Shown here in pieces: positions 47,154 through 55,216 of a stretch of DNA of 64,000 nt; positions within the stretch are counted from its first letter, which is position 1, and every line of letters starts with the position of its first letter. This DNA is from Caldilineaceae bacterium (lineage in GTDB: Bacteria > Chloroflexota > Anaerolineae > Caldilineales > Caldilineaceae). The stretch lies in the NCBI GenBank assembly GCA_026645575.1, contig JAPKMW010000044.1:16107-80106 (forward strand), read 5' to 3'. The translations under genes and the position numbers were made by a program. The notes under the pieces were generated by a model. The model ran no database searches. It was not told the origin of the DNA and saw only the letters and a program-made list of their open reading frames with translations.

Positions 47154-47258
47154 TTACGCAATAACCGCTTGAACGCGACCAACTTCACCGCTTTCCAGGC
47201 GGACTTTGATGCCATGTAGATGGGCTGCGCCACACTTCCAGGTCACAGCTTGGGTTAA
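47154..47258 (-). pseudogene. C-terminal remnant of a YwbE/DUF2196 family gene
   Basis: In the pyk reading frame, directly after the pyk stop, the minus strand reads LTQAVTWKCGAAHLHGIKVR + LESGEVGRVQAVIA and TAA. The HxHGIKVRLxxGxVGRV wording is the C-terminal half of the small YwbE/DUF2196 family (about 60-65 residues). The N-terminal half, start and ribosome site are missing. Its position, fused behind another gene's stop codon, repeats what is seen at gnd. Confidence 0.65.
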
Positions 47259-48680
47259 CTATAAGTACAAGATCGAAATGCGTGTGGTGCCACCGCTGCG
47301 AATCTGGCTGGTGCCTTCGGTGAGCAAGGCTAACTGACCGCTGACGTCATGCGTCTTGCACCAATGACGTGCGTGAGTTTCCCAGGAAGGGGGCGTTTCC
47401 GCCACCTGTTCCGCATGAACGCCATAGGAAAACTGCAGTTGCTGACAGGTGCTTTCACGCACACTAAAGGCGACGATCCAGGTCGGCAGTTTGAAACGGG
47501 CCAGACGGCGCGGTGTTGCGCCGGTATCCGTGGGGGTCAGGATAATGGCTGGTTCCAGTTCACGGGCGCTGTGATAGACGCCCAGGGCGGTGCGGTCTTC
47601 CAGGCTTAAGTCACGGTGGACGCCTTCGGCGGCAATCAGCGCTTCAATGGTGTCATTGACCGTTCCCTGGGCCTCTGCTACTTGGGCAAGGCGCGCCATC
47701 ACCGCCACGGCTTCGTCAGGGAAGCTGCCAATGGCGGTCTCGCCGGAAAGCATGACGCAGTCAGTGCCGTCGAGAATGGCATTGGCGACATCGGTCGCCT
47801 CGGCACGGGTGGGCCGGCGATTGTCGATCATCGATTCGAGCATGTGGGTGGCGGTGATGACCGGTTTGCCATAGCGATTGGCCTGGCGGATCATCTGTTT
47901 CTGCACAATCGCCACCTCTTCAATCGGGATTTCTACGCCCAGATCGCCACGCGCCACCATGATGCCATCAACAACCTGGAGAATCTGTTCCAAATTTTTG
48001 ACGGTCTCGGCCCGCTCCAATTTGGCAATGAGGAAGGGGCGATAGTTGAGCGCCGTTGCTGCTTCACGTACAGCCAAAATATCGTCCGGTCCTTGCACAA
48101 AGGATTGACTGACTGCGTCCAATTGTTGCTCGGCGCAAAAGCGCAGCAATTCGTAGTCGTTATCAGTAAAAGCGCTGATGCCCAGGTCAATGCCGGGGAA
48201 ATTCACCCCTTTGCGCGAGCGCAGCTCACCGCCGACAACTACTGTACAATGAACCGCATTGCCGGCCACCCGCTGTACTTCTAATTGGATATAGCCGTCG
48301 TTCATGTAGATGCGGTCGCCCGGCTTAAAGACCGTGGTCAGTGCGGCAAAATCGAGCGAAACACGGTACTGATCGCCGATGGTCGGTTCGGTCTGCAACG
48401 TGAACGGCTGGCCCCGTTCCAGCATCACCGACTCGGTTGCCAATTCGCCGATACGCATTTTCGGTCCTGGCAGGTCCCCCATGATAGCAACGCGCTGGCC
48501 GGTGTTGGCAGCAGCCTGGCGGACATTAGCGATGACACGGGTATGGGCAGCATAATCACCATGGGCAAAATTAATGCGGGCGACATTCATGCCATTCTTG
48601 ATCAACTGTTCCAATATTGGAATTTCTTGGGAAGCCGGGCCAATGGTGGCAATGATCTTGGTTTTCTTGATAGGGAGCAT
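47259..48680 (-). CDS. pyk: Pyruvate kinase
   Basis: About 473 residues. Core signatures: KTKIIATIGPASQEIPILEQ, MNVARINFAHGDYAAHTRVI, the LIAKLERAETVKNLEQILQV segment with the catalytic Lys/Glu, DGIMVARGDLGVEIPIEEVA, and MLESMIDNRRPTRAEATDVA with the K/Mg sites. The C-terminal domain follows. It converts phosphoenolpyruvate and ADP to pyruvate and ATP. ATG 48680 is preferred to a TTG two codons earlier. The last residues (RSGGTTRISILYL) end at a TAG that is followed by the DUF2196 remnant. It follows the D-lactate dehydrogenase gene by about 16 bp, as in a fermentation operon. Confidence 0.96.
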   Translation of the reverse strand: MLPIKKTKIIATIGPASQEIPILEQLIKNGMNVARINFAHGDYAAHTRVIANVRQAAANTGQRVAIMGDLPGPKMRIGELATESVMLERGQPFTLQTEPTIGDQYRVSLDFAALTTVFKPGDRIYMNDGYIQLEVQRVAGNAVHCTVVVGGELRSRKGVNFPGIDLGISAFTDNDYELLRFCAEQQLDAVSQSFVQGPDDILAVREAATALNYRPFLIAKLERAETVKNLEQILQVVDGIMVARGDLGVEIPIEEVAIVQKQMIRQANRYGKPVITATHMLESMIDNRRPTRAEATDVANAILDGTDCVMLSGETAIGSFPDEAVAVMARLAQVAEAQGTVNDTIEALIAAEGVHRDLSLEDRTALGVYHSARELEPAIILTPTDTGATPRRLARFKLPTWIVAFSVRESTCQQLQFSYGVHAEQVAETPPSWETHARHWCKTHDVSGQLALLTEGTSQIRSGGTTRISILYL

Positions 48681-48696
48681 AGTCAAATTCCAATCC

Positions 48697-49707
48697 TTAT
48701 GTGCCGCTGATCTTGGCTAATGTTACTGCATTTTGACAGCGACCAGTTTGGGCAAATTCGGTGAAATTTTGCAGCGTAGTCTCTGCAATGTTGTTTAACG
48801 CACGATGGGTTAGAAACGCCTGATGACCCGTTACCAGCACATTGGGGAAGGTCAGCAGGCGGGTAAAGACATCATCCTGGATCACTTCGTTGGAGAGGTC
48901 ACGGAAGAAGAGATCGCTTTCTACCTCGTAGACATCGATCGCTAGATAGCCGATCTTGCCCGCTTTCAGTCCTTCAATTACCGCCGCTGTATCGAGTAAC
49001 GCCCCGCGACTGGTGTTGACCAGAAAAACGCCATCTTTCATCTGCGCGATGGAGTGGGCATTGATCAGATGATGAGTTTCCGGCGTCAACGGGCTGTGCA
49101 GGGTGATAATATCGCTACTGACAAAGAGGTCGCTTGGTGTATCAACATAATCCGCCAGCGCCGTCACGTCAGGATTGTGATAGAGGTCGTAGGCCAGAAT
49201 TTTGGCGCCGAAGCCGCTCAGGTTTTTGATCACCTGGGCGCCAATGCGCCCGGTGCCAAAGACGCCGATGGTTTTTTGGTTCAGTTCAAAGCCTTGCAAG
49301 CCATCCAACTCAAAGTTGTTGTCGCGCACGCGATTATAAGCGCGATGGATCTGGCGCCCCAAGGTCAGGATCAAACCGACCGTGAACTCAGAGACAGCAT
49401 TGGGCGAATAAGCCGGCACTCGCGCCACGGTGATGCCCAAGTCCTCCGCTGCCGCCAGGTCAATCTGATTGTAGCCGGCGCTACGCGTGGCGATGATCTT
49501 GATGCCGGCCTGGGCCAGGTTGGTCAGCGCGGCGCGATCCACTTCATCATTGACAAAGACACAGACGCCGTCAAAGCCCACCGCCAGGGCTGTGGTTGCC
49601 GCTGTCAGTTTGGTGTCGAAAAAGGTGATTTCATGCCCAAAGCTGGCGTTGGTCTGTGTGAAAGACGTTGTATCATAACGTTTGGTGCTAAAGCAGGCGA
49701 TCTTCAT
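48697..49707 (-). CDS. D-lactate dehydrogenase (2-hydroxyacid dehydrogenase family)
   Basis: 336 residues. NAD motif IGVFGTGRIGAQVIKNLSGF, then the LdhA-type substrate region ATRSAGYNQIDLAAAEDLGI, the catalytic VNTSRGALLDTAAVIEGLKA, EVESDLFFRDLSN and GHQAFLTHRALNNIAETTL with the catalytic His. The wording is close to fermentative LdhA (pyruvate to D-lactate with NADH) rather than to phosphoglycerate dehydrogenase. ATG 49707 has AAGGA about eight bases before it, whereas the in-frame Met ten codons earlier has none. It lies between pyk and the phosphofructokinase gene: three enzymes of one route in one strand. Confidence 0.92.
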   Translation of the reverse strand: MKIACFSTKRYDTTSFTQTNASFGHEITFFDTKLTAATTALAVGFDGVCVFVNDEVDRAALTNLAQAGIKIIATRSAGYNQIDLAAAEDLGITVARVPAYSPNAVSEFTVGLILTLGRQIHRAYNRVRDNNFELDGLQGFELNQKTIGVFGTGRIGAQVIKNLSGFGAKILAYDLYHNPDVTALADYVDTPSDLFVSSDIITLHSPLTPETHHLINAHSIAQMKDGVFLVNTSRGALLDTAAVIEGLKAGKIGYLAIDVYEVESDLFFRDLSNEVIQDDVFTRLLTFPNVLVTGHQAFLTHRALNNIAETTLQNFTEFAQTGRCQNAVTLAKISGT

Positions 49708-49738
49708 GGAATTTTTCCTTACCAGTCTACCCATCAAG

Positions 49739-49886
49739 ACACTACAGGAGATGAAGGTGGGAACGGATTAACGGCTTGCGAAACAGACGAATAAGAATAA
49801 AGGGCTTATTCAAACTAACAAATCTTACATTCGTATTCCGATCTTTCAGCAGCAATATCCGTTCCCACCTTCATCCGTTGTAGTGT
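49739..49886. repeat. Long inverted repeat between ldh and pfk
   Basis: Outer arms ACACTACAGGAGATGAAGGT + GGGAACGGAT and ATCCGTTCCCACCTTCATCC + GTTGTAGTGT are inverse complements with two mismatched bases. Inside, CGAATAAGAATAAAGGGC and ATTCGTATTCCG form a weaker stem. The right end stops one base before the pfk stop codon. Confidence 0.85.
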
Positions 49887-49887
49887 T

Positions 49888-52107
49888 TTAACTGACAACA
49901 TCCGCAATCGGACGCAAACGCAACCACCACTGATCGCGCGGACGCCGGTGCTTCATATCCATCAACTCCGGCAGATGGGCGATGCTGGTGAAGGCGACTT
50001 CGCCTTCGATCAGGCCGACGGCAGTCACTGGTGGTTGGAGATGACCGGCATTCTCTGCCAAAAAGCTGATGCCAGCGGCGGCCAGGCGCGTGGCTTCAAT
50101 GCGATCATAGGGGCTGGGTTTGCCCCCCTGTTGGACATGACCCAGGATCGCCTGGCGCACATCGAAGAGGCTGTCCCCTTCTTTCTCAAAAAGTGCAACC
50201 ATAAAGCCAGTGGTGTAGAGCGGATCGGCATGTTCGTTGCGAATCATTAAGCCCAGCCGTTTTTTGTTGCGGAAGCCGACAATCAACTTGTTGACATCGA
50301 CCTGTAGATCCGTCAGCGTGACCCCTTCTTCCGGCAGATAGACTCGTTCGGCGCCGGTCGCCATGCCGCTTAGGAGCGCCAGATAGCCGCAATCGCCACC
50401 CATCACCTCGACCACAAAGCAGCGCCGATTGGCGACCGCCGATTCTTTGATCTTGTCCACATTTTCAATAATGCTGTTGAGTGCTGTATCAGAACCGATA
50501 CTGTTCTCAGTGCCGGGCAGGTTATTGCTGATGGTGGCCGGCAAGCAGACGATAGGAATGCGAAAAGCCGGATGATTCTCCCGTTGTTGCAACATCTGGT
50601 ATGCCGTCTGGTAGCCATCCAGGCCGCCAATAATGAGCAAACCGTCGATGCGCAAGTTGTGCAGTTGTTCGGCAATCGGCGCCATTGCTTCTGGGGTAGG
50701 CACAAAGCGACAGGTGCCCAGTTCGGCCCCACCGCGCGAAACCCAGCCGGTGACGCTGGTCCAGTTCATCTCGCGCACCTCGCCGGCGAGTAAGCCTTCA
50801 AAGCCATTCTGGGCCGCCAGGATTTGATGGCCCTGGTCAAGCCCCAAACGCACGGCCACACGCACCGCTGTGTTCATCCCCGGTGATACGGCGCCGCTGT
50901 GCATGATCAATAACCGCAACGGTTGCTGCCCTGGCGCTGGTTGGTGAGGGTGGGCGCGGGTCAAGGTCTGGAGAACTTGATAAGTGTCGGCAAAGCTACC
51001 GCCGCGCAAGGCCATCGCCGTCGCAAAATCCTGTTCTTTGATCTCTTTGGCAACTTGTTGGGTTTGGGCGACACAAGTCATCAAGGGGGAACGAGTGACG
51101 CGGTGCTGATTAATGCCAATCAATTGCGGCTCGGGGTGGCTTTCCGTCAGCAGCGTTTCCACCGCCGCATGGCCAACAATGGTACTCATGATGCGTTCGT
51201 AGGCGCTGGGCGAACCGCCGCGTTGGACATGGCCAAGGATGGTGACGCGCGTATCAGCGCCGGTGCGTTCTTCCAGTACGCGCTTAATGTAGTCACTGGT
51301 AATCGGTTGGCTGTTGCGATCGCGTGCGCCTTCGGCCACGATCACGGTACTGTTACGACGCCCCACGGCGCGACCGGCAGTCAAAGCATCACACATTTCT
51401 TGTTCCCAATTCTCTGACGTGGGCGGATATTCGGGGATAAAGACCCAGTTGGCGCCGGTCGCCACCGCGCTCATCAAGGCCAGGTAGCCGCAGTTCCGCC
51501 CCATCACCTCGACGACAAAGGTGCGTTGATGGCTGGTGGCGGTGCTGGTAATGGCGTCGATGGCCTCGACAATGCGATGCAGGGCGGTGTCGGCGCCGAT
51601 GGTCATCTCGGTGCCAAACATATCATTGTCAATGGAGCCGACCAGCCCAACAATTTTCAGTTGCGGATGACGGTCGGCCACGGCTTGGGTAACCGCGTTG
51701 GTCGCCACCAGTTCCGCCAACAGCGATGGCCATTCTTCACGGAAAAGGTTGGCCCCGGTCAAGCTCCCGTCACCACCAATGACCACCAGCCCGTCAATGT
51801 CGCGTTCGAGCAAATTCTGCGCGGCGCGCAGACGTCCGGTCCGTTCGCGAAACGCTGCGCTCCGGGCCGAACCAATGATCGTACCGCCTAGGTGGATAAT
51901 GCCGCCGACATCGCCCCAACTCATTTTGCGGATGCGGTCTCCCCCTTCGATCATGCCCTGATAGCCTTCATGGATGGCGTAGACATCCACGCCATAGCGC
52001 AACGCCGTGCGCACGACAGCACGCAATGCCGGGTTCATGCCGGGCGAGTCGCCGCCACTGGTCATGATCGCAAGATTACACAAACTATTTGGATTTTTTA
52101 CTTGCAT
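49888..52107 (-). CDS. Tandem-duplicated 6-phosphofructokinase, eukaryote-like
   Basis: 739 residues, two PFK domains in one chain. Domain 1 (about 10-365): LAIMTSGGDSPGMNPALRAV, GGDGS at 111-115 (ATP type), catalytic GSIDNDMFGTEMTIG (Asp160, Asp162), VEVMGRNCGYLALMSAVATG. Domain 2 (about 395-725) has the same frame but GGLDGY for GGDGS and ATISNNLPGTENSIGSDTAL, so the catalytic Asp is lost; VEVMGGDCGYLALLSGMATG remains. This matches the animal/fungal layout, where the C-half became a regulatory site (human C-half also reads TVSNN). The reaction of the N-half is fructose 6-phosphate to the 1,6-bisphosphate. It stands next to pyk and a lactate dehydrogenase. Confidence 0.93.
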   Translation of the reverse strand: MQVKNPNSLCNLAIMTSGGDSPGMNPALRAVVRTALRYGVDVYAIHEGYQGMIEGGDRIRKMSWGDVGGIIHLGGTIIGSARSAAFRERTGRLRAAQNLLERDIDGLVVIGGDGSLTGANLFREEWPSLLAELVATNAVTQAVADRHPQLKIVGLVGSIDNDMFGTEMTIGADTALHRIVEAIDAITSTATSHQRTFVVEVMGRNCGYLALMSAVATGANWVFIPEYPPTSENWEQEMCDALTAGRAVGRRNSTVIVAEGARDRNSQPITSDYIKRVLEERTGADTRVTILGHVQRGGSPSAYERIMSTIVGHAAVETLLTESHPEPQLIGINQHRVTRSPLMTCVAQTQQVAKEIKEQDFATAMALRGGSFADTYQVLQTLTRAHPHQPAPGQQPLRLLIMHSGAVSPGMNTAVRVAVRLGLDQGHQILAAQNGFEGLLAGEVREMNWTSVTGWVSRGGAELGTCRFVPTPEAMAPIAEQLHNLRIDGLLIIGGLDGYQTAYQMLQQRENHPAFRIPIVCLPATISNNLPGTENSIGSDTALNSIIENVDKIKESAVANRRCFVVEVMGGDCGYLALLSGMATGAERVYLPEEGVTLTDLQVDVNKLIVGFRNKKRLGLMIRNEHADPLYTTGFMVALFEKEGDSLFDVRQAILGHVQQGGKPSPYDRIEATRLAAAGISFLAENAGHLQPPVTAVGLIEGEVAFTSIAHLPELMDMKHRRPRDQWWLRLRPIADVVS

Positions 52108-52266
52108 AACAACACCATTATCAGTTTAATGATTAAAAAGGCCATGACGCTTTCATTAGAAAACACCGCTACCAATCATTCCATAGAATATAGTGTAAAG
52201 CCGTGAGGCTGAATACCGAAAAACAGCCCGCATAGGATCGGCAACGCAATTTCGCTGCACAACAAG

Positions 52267-52296
52267 TTGTAGTTCCTGTTGTATATTTTGTATAAT
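52267..52296 (+). promoter_or_regulatory. Promoter candidate for the ATP-grasp/alpha-E cluster
   Basis: TTGTAG, 18 bp, TATAAT. The -10 is perfect and the -35 weak. It lies 230 bp before the first cluster gene; the 52108-52528 gap also holds the repeat at 52365 and no gene. Confidence 0.5.
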
Positions 52297-52364
52297 GACG
52301 CTACTTATTCTCTGTGGTAAGATAACAATACATTTTATCCACACCGGTGCCACTACAGAAGAAA

Positions 52365-52440
52365 GCAGTAAGACGGTAGGACAGTCATCAGTGGGACAGT
52401 TGCTTACTTATCCTGATGCACTGTTCTACTGTCTTACTGC
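52365..52440. repeat. GCAGTAAGACGGTAGGACAG inverted repeat
   Basis: The left arm GCAGTAAGACGGTAGGACAG + T and right arm ACTGTTCTACTGTCTTACTG + C pair with two mismatches; the arms contain near-7 bp units (GACAGTA). It lies in the 5' region of the cluster, downstream of the promoter candidate. Confidence 0.75.
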
Positions 52441-52528
52441 TTAACTTAACAATGCGTTGCAGTTGTCTTCTGCTGTGTTACCCCAGCTTTGTGCCTTATC
52501 ACATCGTACCCTATAAGGATCAGCGCCT

Positions 52529-54094
52529 ATGACAGAAAAGAGCGCGCTTGCCCAACAACAACGCCTACAAGCTTTTACAGCAGACCCTTCATCGACGCCA
52601 AGCGTTGCTTATCAGCAACAGGGCAGCGGAAGCACGCAGGGAAACACGGCTGTCTTTCAAGCCCCCTTCACCCACTATCAACTGGGCACGGCCTATGATG
52701 AGATGTTTGCGGCGCCCAACCAGCCTCATAGTCATTACCATCTGCTCTATGAACGCTTTCATGAACTATCCATGGAAGAGTTGGAACGGCGACAATTAGC
52801 AGCCGAACGCTCTTTTCTCCACCAGGGCATCACCTTTACCGTCTACAGTGACAATCGCGGCACGGAACGTATCTTCCCCTACGATCTCCTGCCGCGCATT
52901 ATCCCCGGCCAGGAGTGGGAGACGATTGAAAAGGGGCTAATCCAACGCATCACCGCCATCAATCTCTTTTTGCATGATATTTACCACGAAGGTCATATCC
53001 TCAAGGACAAGGTGGTGCCCAAAGAACTGGTTTACAGTTGCAAGCACTACCGCCCGGAGATGAAGGGACTGGCTGTTCCCAAAGGCATCTATGTCACCGT
53101 CGTCGGCACCGATCTGATTCGGATGCCCAACGGTCAATTTGCCGTGCTGGAAGATAATTTGCGTGTACCCAGCGGCGTCTCCTATATGATCGCCAACCGG
53201 CGGGTGATGAAACGGGTCTTCCCGAATGTTTTTGTCAACTATGGCGTGCGTTCGATTGACCATTACAGCCGCACTCTCCTTGCCAGCCTACGTATGTTGG
53301 CTGCCGACCGGGTCGACGATCCAACGATTGTGCTGTTGACGCCCGGCATCTACAACTCGGCCTACTTTGAACATACCTTCCTGGCGCGCGAAATGGGCAT
53401 CCCCCTGGTGGAAGGCCGCGATTTGGTGACATACAACAACTATGTCTACATGCGCACCACTTCTGGCCTGCGGCGGGTAGATGTCATTTACCGGCGCATT
53501 GACGACGACTTTATCGACCCCAAAACGTTCCGCGCCGATTCGGTCTTGGGTGTGCCGGGGTTATTCGATGCCTACCGGCGCGGCAATGTGGCGGTGGCGA
53601 ATGCGTTGGGCAATGGTGTGGCCGACGACAAGGCGGTTTATGCCTATGGCCCGAAGATCATCAAATATTATTTGCAGGAAGAGGCCATCTTACAAAATGT
53701 GGAAACCTACCTGCCCGATGATCCCCAACAGTTAAAGTATGTGGTCGAAAATCTCGATAAGTTGGTGGTCAAAGCCGTGGGCGAGTCGGGCGGCTATGGC
53801 ATGTTGATCGGCCCCCACAGCACCAAAGCCGAGCAGGAGGAGTTCCGCAAACGGGTCGAGGCCAATCCGCGCAATTATATTGCCCAGCCGACGATCACCC
53901 TCTCCAATACACCTTGTTTTGTCGATGGACAGTTAGAACCGCGCCACGTCGATCTACGGCCCTTTATTCTCTATGGCGACAAGATCAATATCGTCCCTGG
54001 CGGTTTGACCCGTGTGGCGCTCCGTCGTGGTTCACTGGTCGTCAATTCCTCACAAGGCGGTGGGAGTAAGGACACATGGGTACTCAATCATTAA
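52529..54094 (+). CDS. Circularly permuted ATP-grasp protein
   Basis: 521 residues. It belongs to the CP-ATP-grasp family (formerly DUF404/DUF407). Marks: [20 protein letters not shown] at the start, [60 protein letters not shown] + [41 protein letters not shown] (nucleotide loop) and GGSKDTWVL at the end. The family is predicted to form amide bonds, perhaps adding amino acids to a peptide. AAGGA lies about ten bases before the ATG. The next gene, alpha-E, follows 46 bp later. Confidence 0.93.
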   Translation: MTEKSALAQQQRLQAFTADPSSTPSVAYQQQGSGSTQGNTAVFQAPFTHYQLGTAYDEMFAAPNQPHSHYHLLYERFHELSMEELERRQLAAERSFLHQGITFTVYSDNRGTERIFPYDLLPRIIPGQEWETIEKGLIQRITAINLFLHDIYHEGHILKDKVVPKELVYSCKHYRPEMKGLAVPKGIYVTVVGTDLIRMPNGQFAVLEDNLRVPSGVSYMIANRRVMKRVFPNVFVNYGVRSIDHYSRTLLASLRMLAADRVDDPTIVLLTPGIYNSAYFEHTFLAREMGIPLVEGRDLVTYNNYVYMRTTSGLRRVDVIYRRIDDDFIDPKTFRADSVLGVPGLFDAYRRGNVAVANALGNGVADDKAVYAYGPKIIKYYLQEEAILQNVETYLPDDPQQLKYVVENLDKLVVKAVGESGGYGMLIGPHSTKAEQEEFRKRVEANPRNYIAQPTITLSNTPCFVDGQLEPRHVDLRPFILYGDKINIVPGGLTRVALRRGSLVVNSSQGGGSKDTWVLNH

Positions 54095-54140
54095 TGGAAA
54101 ATAACGAATTATTAATGCGAATGGCGGGGGAAGGTGTGCC

Positions 54141-55133
54141 TTGAGCAATGATATTACGCCCTCGCCGGTTATGTTGTCGCGCGTTGCTGATAGCCTTTAT
54201 TGGATGAGCCGTTATCTGGAGCGGGCCAAACATACGGCGCGCCTGCTAAACGTCCATTTTGATCTCATGCTCGATCAGCCGCACGATACAGCGGAGCAAT
54301 ATCGTCAATATGTGCTAGCTGGGTTGCAACTGCCCTCTGATTATGATAAGGCACAGGACGATTACAGTCTGACGCGTTGGATGGCGCTAGATCGCGAGAA
54401 TCCCAATTCGGTGCGTGCCTGTATTGCGGCAGCACGCGAAAATGCCCGTCAAGTGCGTGAACAGATCAGCACCGAGATGTGGGAGCAGATCAACCAAATC
54501 TATCTCTTTGCCGAGCAAGTGAATATCGACGCCATGTGGGAATCGACCCCGCAAGAATTTTTCCAGAATGTTAAGACTGGCATTCACCTCTTTCAAGGGC
54601 TGACTGATTCGACCATGATCCACAACCAGGGCTGGCACTTTATCCAAGCCGGGCGCTTTCTCGAACGCTCCATCGCCACGGCAGCGCTGATGGATGTCTT
54701 CTTCTGCCCCGACCATCATCTGCCGCAAGAGACATTGGACAATCCGCAGATCCCGGAACATCTGCTCTGGTTAGCCTTGCTCCGCTCCTGCACTGCGTTT
54801 GAAGCGTATTGCAAGATTTACACCGCCGAGTTGGAGCCACGTTGTATTCTCGAATTTCTGGCGCTCAACGCCGAATTCCCTCATGCCATCAATTGCGCAG
54901 TACAGACCATGCGCCGAGCGCTGTTGGGTGTTGTTGAAGCCACGCAGTCCGACCGTTCCGAGCGTTCCTATCGCCGAGCCAGCCGTCTGCATGCCGATCT
55001 ACAATACGCGCAGGTAGACGAAATCGCCGAAAGTGACCTCCACGCTTACTTTGATGGCATCCAACAGCAGTGTACCCGCATTCATGATGCGATTTATCAG
55101 AGTTATATTACGTATCCTGTGATGATCAATTAG
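54141..55133 (+). CDS. Alpha-E domain protein (DUF403)
   Basis: 330 residues, almost all helical. The opening MLSRVADSLYWMSRYLERAK + HTARLLNVH is the alpha-E signature, and the Glu/Arg pattern repeats (AARENARQVREQISTEMWEQ, GWHFIQAGRFLERSIATAAL). Alpha-E proteins always accompany the CP-ATP-grasp and transglutaminase and are thought to be a structural or catalytic partner. TTG 54141 has AAGG about seven bases upstream; no ATG start fits. A half copy of an AT-rich repeat fills the 46 bp gap before it. It is followed by the transglutaminase gene. Confidence 0.92.
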   Translation: MSNDITPSPVMLSRVADSLYWMSRYLERAKHTARLLNVHFDLMLDQPHDTAEQYRQYVLAGLQLPSDYDKAQDDYSLTRWMALDRENPNSVRACIAAARENARQVREQISTEMWEQINQIYLFAEQVNIDAMWESTPQEFFQNVKTGIHLFQGLTDSTMIHNQGWHFIQAGRFLERSIATAALMDVFFCPDHHLPQETLDNPQIPEHLLWLALLRSCTAFEAYCKIYTAELEPRCILEFLALNAEFPHAINCAVQTMRRALLGVVEATQSDRSERSYRRASRLHADLQYAQVDEIAESDLHAYFDGIQQQCTRIHDAIYQSYITYPVMIN

Positions 55134-55192
55134 GTATTGGGTATTGGGTATTAGGTGACGAATTGAATACCGAATATCCAATACCGAATATC
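55133..55192. repeat. GGTATTG heptamer array with inverted copies
   Basis: GGTATTGGGTATTGGGTATT and, after 12 bp, GAATACCGAATATCCAATAC + CGAATATCC, its approximate inverse. It starts in the last codon of the alpha-E gene and lies 25 bp before the transglutaminase gene. Same unit as 16375. Confidence 0.75.
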
Positions 55193-55216
55193 CACACCAA
55201 CTAAATAACAACCACC

